Of a DNA stretch of 15,492 nucleotides, positions 7,784 through 14,510 are shown piece by piece. The position numbers were made by a program, and so were the translations under genes. How positions within the stretch are numbered: the first letter of the stretch is position 1; each line of letters starts with the position of its first letter. Origin of the DNA: Candidatus Hydrogenedentota bacterium (lineage in GTDB: Bacteria; Hydrogenedentota; Hydrogenedentia; Hydrogenedentiales; GCA-2746185); contig DTSJ01000106.1 of NCBI GenBank assembly GCA_012965445.1, positions 1 through 15,492 of the forward strand. Direction: 5' to 3'. A model generated the notes under the pieces. It was given only the letters and a program-made list of their open reading frames with translations. It was not told the origin of the DNA and searched no databases.

Positions 7784-9190
7784 CTAATTTTCTTTCTTGG
7801 TCGTTTGTGTTGAAGGGTATTGCGTCGCGAGAACGAACGCAGCGAAACAGAAAATGCTTGCTATCGGCGCCACGAGGAATATACCCGTAGGTTCTTCTGC
7901 GGAATTTCCGAATCGGTTCATTGTTTGCGTTGCGAGAAGGATTGAGAATACCTGCGCGAACTTAACCATCATCGCGTGCATGGCGTTGAAGACGGCTTCC
8001 TTGCGCTCGCCGAAGTCTCTGGCATATTGATCGACAATTTGCCCAACGAGCGGCGTGGCGAGCACATACATCATGCCGAGTCCGACGCCCTTGAGCGCGT
8101 AGAGAATGCTTGCGAGTTTCATTTTTGTCGCGAAATCCGCGTCGATGATAGCGACGAGATACATGAAGGGAAGTCCGACTCCCATCGCACCGATTGCGAT
8201 GATCATGAGCGATTTCAGCGAGAAGCGTTTGATGAGCAAGGGGCATGCGAGTGCGCTGAGGAGACAGAATATCAGGAAGGGAATGCCCAATGTTGTAACT
8301 GCACTTTCGTCACCGCCGACGCCGAGTTGTACCCAGTAGGGGGTGGCGCGTTGGTTTGCGAGGATGCCGATGTAAAAGAGGAAAAAAATTGTGAGGTAGC
8401 GTCGGAATAGGGGGAGGCGAAATGCGAGGAGGATTTCCTGGTGAAGTTTGTGTGGCGCGGACGGCGCCGTGTTGTCTTCGGGCTCTTTGACGATGAAGAT
8501 GAAAAACTGGAAGGTGAATAAGGAAATGGCGGCGAAAATCATAGAGACGCGTTGATAACCCACGGCTGAGAATTCTTCGACGCCATCTTCAGTGACTTGT
8601 CGCGCGGGATCGAGCGTCGCGATGAGTTCTCCGGGAAGTAGTGCCGACCCGACGATGCCGAGGATCATGCCGACGGCTATCCAGGTGCCGAGTCGTATTC
8701 GGGATTGTTCGTCGCGCGCGAAATCGAGGCTGAGCGCGAGAATGGGAATGTACGCGAGCGTGTAGAAACCCCAGTGTAGCGACATGATGACCGTGCCGAA
8801 GACGAGGTTAGTGCTGGAGGTCTCGGCGATCGGAGGATACCAGAACGCGATGCCCGTGACGGTCATGAGGATCGAGCCCCAAAAGATGAAGGGACGTCTT
8901 CGCCCGCGGATGGGGACTAGTCGGAATTTACCCGGGGTGTGCGATGCTCGATCGGACCAAATGCCAATAAGCGAGTCGGTGACGATGTCGAAGATGCGGC
9001 CCGCCATGAAAATGACAGCGACGAGTCCGATTGCGACGTAGACGATACGTCCCGTGTTCGCCGGCGGAGAGTAGAAATACGTACCCCATTGGGCGAAGAG
9101 TTCGCTAGAGAGTTGGACGCCGATCATGGCGACAAGGAAAGCGAAACATTCGAGGCGAGTAATCGGTCTGTTCGTGGTGTCTGAGCTCAA
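7784..9190 (-). CDS. GPH-family (MelB-type) cation:sugar symporter
   Basis: A 468-residue inner-membrane transporter with about 12 hydrophobic segments. The signature GRIFDIVTDSLIGIWSDR (residues 64-81) is that of the glycoside-pentoside-hexuronide family. Asp68 and Asp72 match the pair that binds Na+ or H+ in MelB (Asp55/Asp59). The basic loop after it (GKFRLVPIRGRRRP, 87-100) is also typical. Translation starts with TTG directly after the TAA of the deacetylase gene, using the GAGGAGGAG that encodes that protein's last residues as the SD sequence. Tight coupling means symporter and deacetylase are made together. Substrate is unknown; a glycoside or amino sugar is plausible from context. Confidence 0.93.
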   Translation of the reverse strand: MSSDTTNRPITRLECFAFLVAMIGVQLSSELFAQWGTYFYSPPANTGRIVYVAIGLVAVIFMAGRIFDIVTDSLIGIWSDRASHTPGKFRLVPIRGRRRPFIFWGSILMTVTGIAFWYPPIAETSSTNLVFGTVIMSLHWGFYTLAYIPILALSLDFARDEQSRIRLGTWIAVGMILGIVGSALLPGELIATLDPARQVTEDGVEEFSAVGYQRVSMIFAAISLFTFQFFIFIVKEPEDNTAPSAPHKLHQEILLAFRLPLFRRYLTIFFLFYIGILANQRATPYWVQLGVGGDESAVTTLGIPFLIFCLLSALACPLLIKRFSLKSLMIIAIGAMGVGLPFMYLVAIIDADFATKMKLASILYALKGVGLGMMYVLATPLVGQIVDQYARDFGERKEAVFNAMHAMMVKFAQVFSILLATQTMNRFGNSAEEPTGIFLVAPIASIFCFAAFVLATQYPSTQTTKKEN

Positions 9191-10060
9191 TTACTCCTCC
9201 TCGCCGAATATTTTGCGTTTTGGCGCTGAGACCGCACCGTCAATAGGGATACCTTCGGATTGAAAGAGTTCTTCAAAACCTCCGAACCGTGTGACGCGGA
9301 ACGATTCGGCGAAGCGTCCTTCCGGGAGACCCGCTTTCGCCGCTACGGCCTGCGCACGACCGTATAGAAATTTCTGGAGCAGGGGGCGGAGATCGCCGTC
9401 TTGCGCGTCTTCCAGAGTCGGGACTATTTTGCCCCACGTCTGGGCTTGCAATCGAAGTTGGCTGACGAGATTGCGCATCATCATATCGTGAGCACAGAGC
9501 GCGTCGAGGCTAGCGTCAATGAAGTCAGTGACATCTTCGATATAGTTTGCGCCCGGCAGATTCCGTCCGTAGTACCATCGTTCGCACACCGAAAACGGAG
9601 TAACGCCCTCCTCATCGAAATGGTGCAGGTAGTGCAAGTCGAAGCAAGACACCCAGTAGGCTTCTTCAACGGCCTGGGCTACGACGATGTGATCCATGTT
9701 GCCTTCGTAGATGCCGAAGGGATCGAAGGAGATGACGGTATAGGGTCGATATTTTCGGAAAAGATAGACGATTTTTTCGCGGAGGTCTACTTCGGAAACG
9801 TCGGCGAGGGCATCGGATTCGTAATTGAGTTCGACAACCTCGTCCACGCCGAGGCATTCGCCGGCGGCCAGAAGTTGTTCGGTGTTGATACGCATCGTGT
9901 CGTCAATATTTGACCCCACGGAGTCTTTGCAGTCGTCGGTAATGCGGACCAGTACGACGTTCCACCCGTCGTGGGCAAATTTCGCGAGCGTTCCGCCGAA
10001 GAATGCAGCGGCGTCGTCAGCATGAGGGCATATCGCGAGTACGGTGTGCTTTGTTTCCAA
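9191..10060 (-). CDS. PIG-L/LmbE-type N-deacetylase
   Basis: A 289-residue protein with the PIG-L fold. The N-terminal metal motif is AICPHADDAAAFFGGTLA (residues 9-26): His13 and Asp16 as zinc ligands, Asp15 as likely base. The third ligand is His124 in YEGNMDHIVVAQA. In most relatives the first motif is P-H-P-D-D-E; here Pro is Ala14 and Glu is Ala17, a variant worth noting. Such enzymes remove N-acetyl groups from amino sugars or sugar conjugates in the cytoplasm. Translation starts at TTG (10060), five bases after GGAGGAA. It is the first gene of the five-gene minus-strand operon. Confidence 0.9.
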   Translation of the reverse strand: METKHTVLAICPHADDAAAFFGGTLAKFAHDGWNVVLVRITDDCKDSVGSNIDDTMRINTEQLLAAGECLGVDEVVELNYESDALADVSEVDLREKIVYLFRKYRPYTVISFDPFGIYEGNMDHIVVAQAVEEAYWVSCFDLHYLHHFDEEGVTPFSVCERWYYGRNLPGANYIEDVTDFIDASLDALCAHDMMMRNLVSQLRLQAQTWGKIVPTLEDAQDGDLRPLLQKFLYGRAQAVAAKAGLPEGRFAESFRVTRFGGFEELFQSEGIPIDGAVSAPKRKIFGEEE

Positions 10061-10099
10061 GGAATTCCTCCGGAATTTTGACGAATCAGGCGAGAATGG

Positions 10100-10128
10100 A
10101 GTTTATCGAAGCGATGGCGATAATTCAA
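10100..10128 (-). promoter_or_regulatory. Candidate sigma-70 promoter of the deacetylase operon
   Basis: On the minus strand TTGAAT (10128-10123) is followed after 17 bases by TAAACT (10105-10100), about 40 bases before the TTG start at 10060. Each box matches four of six consensus bases. This is a weak, position-supported guess. Confidence 0.3.
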
Positions 10129-10418
10129 TTGCGACAAATTGGAATTACGCTTCTGAGATTGAATTTATATGATTTCATCGTATGGAATCTTTATATTCTC
10201 ATTCTATTTGCTATGTGTACAGATGCAACCAACGATGAAAGTGAACAGATATTTCTCGGACTAATGATGTAGGCAGAGAATTGCTCTACCTCCGGACTAG
10301 GAATCCAAAGGTCCATCGTCGCTGGCATGACCGTAAATTGGCTGACGAAGAAGAAACCCTGTTCTGGAAATCTCCAAAAGGAACTTTTCTGAGTACTTGT
10401 GTCAGTCACAAGATCTCA

Positions 10419-10448
10419 GGGTTGGGCTGAGTCTTTTTTGACCGTACG
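10419..10448 (+). repeat. Dispersed repeat R2, partial copy 2
   Basis: The 30 bases GGGTTGGGCTGAG followed by TCTTTTTTGACCGTACG match the 3' end of the two full R2 copies (1639-1668 and 10616-10645). Upstream similarity fades. A CTTGTG/CACAAG hairpin lies just before it. Confidence 0.5.
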
Positions 10449-10567
10449 CTGACAATTGTAAAATCACGATGTACCTAAGGATGTAAAACGAAATTTATGG
10501 AAACTCCCGATGTTTGAATTCACAACAGGAACGGTCATCCCGGAACGAACGCAGGAAATCAAGAGGC

Positions 10568-10645
10568 CGAGATTTCCTGCTCAATAATGTATATACTGTT
10601 TATTTACCGAGTGCAAAGAGTTGGACTGAGCTTTTTGACCCTACG
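10568..10645 (+). repeat. Dispersed repeat R2, copy 3
   Basis: Full-length partner of 1591-1668, 78 bases, about 80% identical with no gaps. It lies in the leader of the PqaA-type gene, ending 11 bases before its SD sequence, and its first bases are within the 10551-10580 hairpin. Confidence 0.65.
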
Positions 10646-10669
10646 ATATAGAATCAAAGGAGAACGGAT

Positions 10670-12091
10670 ATGTTAAATAGATTATGTTGTAAAATGCTTT
10701 TTGCCTACGCGGTCGTCATGGGACTCTTGCTCATTGGGAATAGCGGGTTTGCAGCCGAGGAGACGGCGCTTGATCGCTATGTCGCCAAGCCGGATGATTC
10801 GTATAAATGGGAACTTGTGAGAACAATATCGGATGACGGTTACACGGGGTTCGTGCTGGATTTAACGTCGCAGACTTGGCGAAATGAAACGGAGATTGAT
10901 CGTCCCGTGTGGCATCATTGGCTCACGATTGTCAAGCCTGATAATGTGGATTACAATACGGCCTTGCTGTATATCGATGGCGGTAAAAATGGTGGTGAAC
11001 CACCAGCAGAAGTGTCGCAACGGTTCGTTGACCTTGCGATAGGAACCAATACCGTCATCGCCCAGGTGCGCATGGTGCCGAACCAACCTCTATTCTTTGC
11101 AGACTCGAAACGTCATGGACGCTCGGAGGACGACCTCATCGCGCATAGCCGTGTGAAGTATATTGTGACCAAGGACGAAGAATGGCTCGCGCGGCTGCCG
11201 ATGGTAAAAAGTGCTGTCCGTGCAATGGATGCGGTGCAGGAATTCATGAAGTCGGAGGCGGGCGGAGAAATTCCGATTGAAGGCTATGTCGTGTCCGGCG
11301 GGAGTAAACGTGCGTGGACGGCGTGGCTTACACCTATTGTGGACGAGCGCGTGGTCGCTATCATTCCGCTGGTGATTGATGCGCTGAATATCGAAGATAT
11401 CACCCGCCATCATTACAATGCCTACGGGTTCTTCTCGACCGCCCTTGGCGACTATGTACGGCATGGGCTCTATCCGGGTCGACTCGGTACGCCGGACTTT
11501 GCTCGTATTCTTGACATCGAAGATCCTTACAATTATCGCCATCGTGACAGTCTGAAATTGCCAAAGTACTTGATCAACGCATCAGGCGATCAGTTTTTTC
11601 TGCCGGATAATTCACAATATTACTTTTCCGAGATGCCCGGTGAAAAGTACCTTCGTTATGTTCCGAATACGCGGCATAATTTGGGTGACTCAGACGCTCG
11701 CCAGACAATGTTGGCATTCTATGAATCTATACTCAGAGGGTTAGAACTCCCGGAATTCTCGTGGAAAATCCGCGACGACGGATCTATCAGCGTGAAGGTC
11801 AATCAGGTACCGAAAGAAGTCAACCTGTGGCAGGCGACGAATCCGGAGGCACGTGACTTTCGATTGGACACGATTGGTCCAGCTTATGTGAGTTCTCCGC
11901 TGACGGCAGATGATAACGGAGCGTATGTAGCCAGGATAAACAAACCTGAACAGGGTTTCACCGCCTTCTTCGTGGAATTGGTCTATGATTTGGGTCTGCA
12001 GTATCCGTTGAAGTTTACAACGGACGTGAAAGTTATCCCCGACATCGAACCGTACAATCTTGACGAAGCCGAAGAGATCGTTCTTCGCTGA
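10670..12091 (+). CDS. PqaA-type (PhoPQ-activated pathogenicity-related) alpha/beta-hydrolase
   Basis: A 473-residue exported protein: signal peptide with hydrophobic core at 9-26 (ending GNSGFAA), then the family start DRYVAKPDDSYKWELV. The catalytic set of an alpha/beta-hydrolase is visible: nucleophile Ser212 in VVSGGSKRAW, acid Asp307 in NASGDQFFLPD, and His336 in VPNTRHNLGD. YIDGGKNGG (101-109) may shape the oxyanion hole. The residues after about 345 form the usual C-terminal beta-rich part. Named for Salmonella PqaA, this family is common in PVC bacteria; its substrates are unknown, with esterase or peptidase-like activity likely. The start is set by AGGAGA eight bases upstream of the ATG. 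It is a single gene with its own leader and is not obviously in an operon. Confidence 0.9.
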   Translation: MLNRLCCKMLFAYAVVMGLLLIGNSGFAAEETALDRYVAKPDDSYKWELVRTISDDGYTGFVLDLTSQTWRNETEIDRPVWHHWLTIVKPDNVDYNTALLYIDGGKNGGEPPAEVSQRFVDLAIGTNTVIAQVRMVPNQPLFFADSKRHGRSEDDLIAHSRVKYIVTKDEEWLARLPMVKSAVRAMDAVQEFMKSEAGGEIPIEGYVVSGGSKRAWTAWLTPIVDERVVAIIPLVIDALNIEDITRHHYNAYGFFSTALGDYVRHGLYPGRLGTPDFARILDIEDPYNYRHRDSLKLPKYLINASGDQFFLPDNSQYYFSEMPGEKYLRYVPNTRHNLGDSDARQTMLAFYESILRGLELPEFSWKIRDDGSISVKVNQVPKEVNLWQATNPEARDFRLDTIGPAYVSSPLTADDNGAYVARINKPEQGFTAFFVELVYDLGLQYPLKFTTDVKVIPDIEPYNLDEAEEIVLR

Positions 12092-12255
12092 ACATCGCAA
12101 GAAAATCCGACTGACGTTGTAATATTTATAGCCGATCGTAATTCAGTATGATATTAGCTCGAATGGTGGGGTGCACGGAAACGAATCCACTCTGCGATTT
12201 TATGATCGTAGTGCCATCTAGTTAAACCTGCGAAACTTTGAGGATAGAATATTCT

Positions 12256-12594
12256 ATGAGGATTCCAATCGCTATTGTGCTATTCGTCGGATGTTTAAAT
12301 ACGTATGCTCTGGATCCAATAATGGACACCCTTTTCAGCCAAGAATTCCATGAAGCCTACCCCATTACGAATTCAGGCTTAGCCAACGAGGTACGCGCCG
12401 TCGCAGTTGATCACAATGATGTTGTCTGGGCAGCGACTCGCTCAGGGCTTTTCCGACTAGACGAATCCAAGTGTGTTCCAGTTTTAGGTGCGACATCTGG
12501 CCCCCACTATTGCCTGCACATTGATACCGCTGGCTTCGTCTGGGTGGGTGCCTGGGACGGAGCGTATCAAATTGAAGGAGACGGCATGATGTAA
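12256..12594 (+). CDS. Truncated exported propeller (regulator-propeller-like) fragment
   Basis: A 112-residue frame from ATG 12256 (AGGA 11 bases upstream; a TTG six codons earlier is also open). It has a signal peptide (MRIPIAIVLFVGCLNTYA) and then the start of a two-component-regulator-propeller-like domain: ITNSGLANEVRAVAVDHNDVVWAATRSGLFRLDE is one blade, and HIDTAGFVWVGAWDGAYQIEG is the next. Related sensors have a dozen or more blades and then signalling domains. Here a TAA follows after less than two blades, and the next gene begins 32 bases later. It is probably the 5' remnant of a gene whose remainder was deleted, though expression as a small secreted protein is possible. Confidence 0.65.
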   Translation: MRIPIAIVLFVGCLNTYALDPIMDTLFSQEFHEAYPITNSGLANEVRAVAVDHNDVVWAATRSGLFRLDESKCVPVLGATSGPHYCLHIDTAGFVWVGAWDGAYQIEGDGMM

Positions 12595-12626
12595 CGATTA
12601 TAAGGTCTAATCAGGAAGAATGTACA

Positions 12627-14003
12627 ATGAACAGTCTATACAGAACACTCGATCGAAGGAACATTATGCATTCGGATTTCAAACAATTTTTTTTTTACAT
12701 GCTACTCCTATTCCTTGCTACTGTTAGCACTACTCTATCGGCTTCGGAGCCAGTGGTACTCGATGTTGTTGACGTAGCCCCCGCGTGGTCAGGGCATTCA
12801 GTTGGTTATTGCTTACTAACGGAAGGGGACAACCAATATATCGCGTATTATGATAAAGATCGGCGTATGACGGTGGCGCAACGTCAACTCGATGAGGAAT
12901 CTTGGGTATTCAATAAATTATCGCCACGCGTGAATTGGGACAGTCATCACTATATTACGATGGCTATGGATTCGGAAGGTTACCTTCACGTAAGTGGCAA
13001 CATGCACAGCGATCCTCTGATTTATTATCGCACAGCAAAACCATACGACGTGACGACTTTGGAGCGAGCAAAGGTTATGACAGGTCAAGACGAGCTCAAA
13101 GTGACCTATCCTCAATTTATAAAAAACTCAGATGACCAACTCTTGTTTCTTTACCGGGACGGTAAATCGGGTGCCGGCCGTCAGCTCGTAAATAAATATA
13201 ATGCAACCACACAAGAGTGGAAACGCCTAATGCCTGCTGCCCTCTTTGATGGACTAGGGCGCGTCAGTGCTTATCCCGAGGGGCCGGTGCTGGGACCCAA
13301 TGGTTACTTTCATCTGGTATGGGTTTGGCGGGTACACGGTGGCTGTGAAACGAATCACAATCTCAGCTATGCCAAAACCAAAGACCTAGCGAACTGGGAG
13401 ACGGCTACGGGTGAAGCCTTGACCTTACCAATTACACCAGACACAAAGGGAACGCTCATCGATCCCGTGCCCGTTGAGGGGGGAATGATTAACGAGTCCA
13501 CAGTCGTGGGGTTTGATTCACAAGGTCGTGTCATTCTTTCGTATCACAAATTCGATAGTGATGGGAATACCCAGATATACAATGCACGCCTTGAAGCGGG
13601 GAGCTGGAACATCGTGCAAACCAGCGATTGGGATCATCGGTGGTATTTCAGTGGAGGCGGCACGATCGAGGTAGATGTAGACTTGGGGCCTGTTCGTGTC
13701 GCTCAGGATGGCACTCTAACACAAGGGTTCTCTCACGTAAAATACGGTTCTGGCCTGTGGATGCTCGATGAAGCAACGCTAAAGCCCAAGAAAATAATCC
13801 CCGATGGGAAGTCGATACTCAAAAAACACGATACTCCTATCAGCGACTATCCTGATATGGCCGTGCGCTGGAAAGAAGACGAGTATCAAAGTGTCACTGG
13901 AGAGTCAAAGTACTTTCTCCGATGGGAGGCCCCCTTGGTCACACGTGACCAGCGACGCGAAAACGTCGCTGACCCGGCCACGCTCAGTGTCTACCGAATT
14001 TAG
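12627..14003 (+). CDS. BNR_4 propeller protein, probable polysaccharide lyase or sialidase-like hydrolase
   Basis: A 458-residue exported protein. Motifs of the BNR_4 family appear in order: AWSGHSVGYCLLT (53-65), YIAYYDKDRRMTVAQR (71-86), NWDSHHYITMAMD (103-115), YLHVSGNMH (119-127), KVTYPQF (158-164) and LFLYRDGKSGAG (173-184). WVWRVHGGCETNHNLSYAKT, a GGMINES segment and HKFDSDGNTQIYNAR follow. From memory this pattern resembles the seven-bladed ulvan lyases of PL24/PL25, whose catalysis uses propeller His, Tyr and Arg residues. His107/His108, His127 and Arg177 are candidates. Function is thus likely cleavage of an acidic polysaccharide outside the cytoplasm, moderately sure. ATG 12627 has AGGAAG upstream; ATG 12666, five bases after AAGGA, gives a more usual signal peptide (MHSDFKQFFFYMLLLFLATV) and may be the true start. 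Confidence 0.85.
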   Translation: MNSLYRTLDRRNIMHSDFKQFFFYMLLLFLATVSTTLSASEPVVLDVVDVAPAWSGHSVGYCLLTEGDNQYIAYYDKDRRMTVAQRQLDEESWVFNKLSPRVNWDSHHYITMAMDSEGYLHVSGNMHSDPLIYYRTAKPYDVTTLERAKVMTGQDELKVTYPQFIKNSDDQLLFLYRDGKSGAGRQLVNKYNATTQEWKRLMPAALFDGLGRVSAYPEGPVLGPNGYFHLVWVWRVHGGCETNHNLSYAKTKDLANWETATGEALTLPITPDTKGTLIDPVPVEGGMINESTVVGFDSQGRVILSYHKFDSDGNTQIYNARLEAGSWNIVQTSDWDHRWYFSGGGTIEVDVDLGPVRVAQDGTLTQGFSHVKYGSGLWMLDEATLKPKKIIPDGKSILKKHDTPISDYPDMAVRWKEDEYQSVTGESKYFLRWEAPLVTRDQRRENVADPATLSVYRI

Positions 14004-14223
14004 AATCCTGAGAGTTTTGATCCTCGAATGTCCTGTATTCATGATGGCTACTTTTAATAGAAGTATTCAGGCCTACTTCTGACCGTTGCTAAAATTTGTC
14101 ACTATGATTCAGGAGCCAGACTACTTCCGCCAGGATCACCGGACCAAATTCCGTTTGAGTTGAATTTCACTCCGGGACAAGCTTCTGCTGGAGATTGATG
14201 TATTGAATTCATCAATCGCGAAG

Positions 14224-14247
14224 GTATAACATTTTGTATAACACTTT
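14224..14247 (+). repeat. Two tandem 12-base repeats (GTATAACATTTT-like)
   Basis: GTATAACATTTT (14224-14235) is followed directly by GTATAACACTTT (14236-14247), differing at one position. Near-inverted TCGCGAAG and CTTTGCGA flank the pair. They could be protein-binding sites belonging to the neighbouring att-like region. Confidence 0.6.
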
Positions 14248-14257
14248 GCGAAAATTA

Positions 14258-14360
14258 TTGTCGTTTTGTGGCAGTTCGTGGCGTTATGTGACGTTTCGGA
14301 TTTTTGTGTAAGTTGTTTGTGTGGCAGTGATTGACGGTTTCTGGCGTTCCGTGGCATTTC
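14258..14360 (+). repeat. Helically phased decamer array next to tRNA scar
   Basis: Units resembling GTGGCGTTTC recur every 10 bases in two blocks. Block 1 starts at 14268 (GTGGCAGTTC), 14278 (GTGGCGTTAT) and 14288 (GTGACGTTTC), with a weaker TTGTCGTTTT at 14258. Block 2 starts at 14321 (GTGGCAGTGA), 14331 (TTGACGGTTT), 14341 (CTGGCGTTCC) and 14351 (GTGGCATTTC). The two GTGGCAGT units are 53 bases apart, close to five helical turns. The array ends seven bases before the paired part of the tRNA-Arg fragment. Tandem same-face sites suggest a DNA-binding protein such as a recombinase or replication initiator. Confidence 0.6.
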
Positions 14361-14366
14361 TATTTA

Positions 14367-14416
14367 CTTGTCTACGGACCAGGAGGTCGGGGGTTCGAAT
14401 CCCTCCGGGTACGCCA
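14367..14416 (+). pseudogene. tRNA-Arg(ACG) 3' fragment, probable att junction
   Basis: From the anticodon loop onward this is a normal tRNA-Arg: loop CTACGGA (14372-14378, anticodon ACG), stem CCAGG, variable AGGTC (14384-14388), T arm GGGGG-TTCGAAT-CCCTC (14389-14405), acceptor CGGGTAC, discriminator G and encoded CCA (14414-14416). The 5' anticodon strand CTTGT pairs poorly, and no D arm or 5' acceptor GTACCCG lies upstream. The intact part thus begins almost exactly at the anticodon loop, a usual crossover site for tRNA-targeting tyrosine integrases. The element that displaced it would lie to the left. Confidence 0.75.
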
Positions 14417-14510
14417 TTTATAAGTTATTCTGAACACGCGACTTAGCGTGTACCCGGGGACACTCGGCGCAGCTCAAACTCGAACCGGTACACAGTCATG
14501 GGATCCGGGT

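Larger units (their letters stand above)
10061..10669. other. 609-base divergent intergenic region
   Basis: It separates the minus-strand operon from the plus-strand hydrolase gene and must hold promoters for both. No protein gene is supported: the 72- and 89-codon frames at 10191-10409 and 10003-10272 lack SD sequences and known motifs. It contains one partial and one full R2 repeat and a hairpin CTTGTG/CACAAG (10396-10412). A perfect 10-base stem, GCAGGAAATC/GATTTCCTGC (10551-10580, 10-base loop), overlaps the start of the full R2 copy. Neither hairpin has a T tract. Confidence 0.6.
14004..14510. other. 507-base intergenic region with att-like features
   Basis: No protein gene is supported. 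A 73-codon minus-strand frame at 14136-14357 overlaps the phased repeats. Their 10-base period does not fit codons and no SD sequence is seen, so it is rejected. The stretch holds a 12-base tandem repeat, a decamer array and a tRNA-Arg 3' fragment. A 6-bp hairpin ACACGC/GCGTGT (14434-14451) lies 3' of the DUF1080 gene but lacks a T tract. Confidence 0.6.

Noticed and set aside
10270..10316. tRNA-like stretch with a possible anticodon stem-loop (GGACTAGGAATCC) followed by AAAGGTCC
   Set aside because: Only three base pairs of the stem form, no T arm with TTC follows and the D-arm-like sequence is in the wrong orientation.
14136..14357. 73-codon minus-strand frame over the decamer array
   Set aside because: No SD sequence or known domain, and the underlying 10-base periodicity is out of step with codons.
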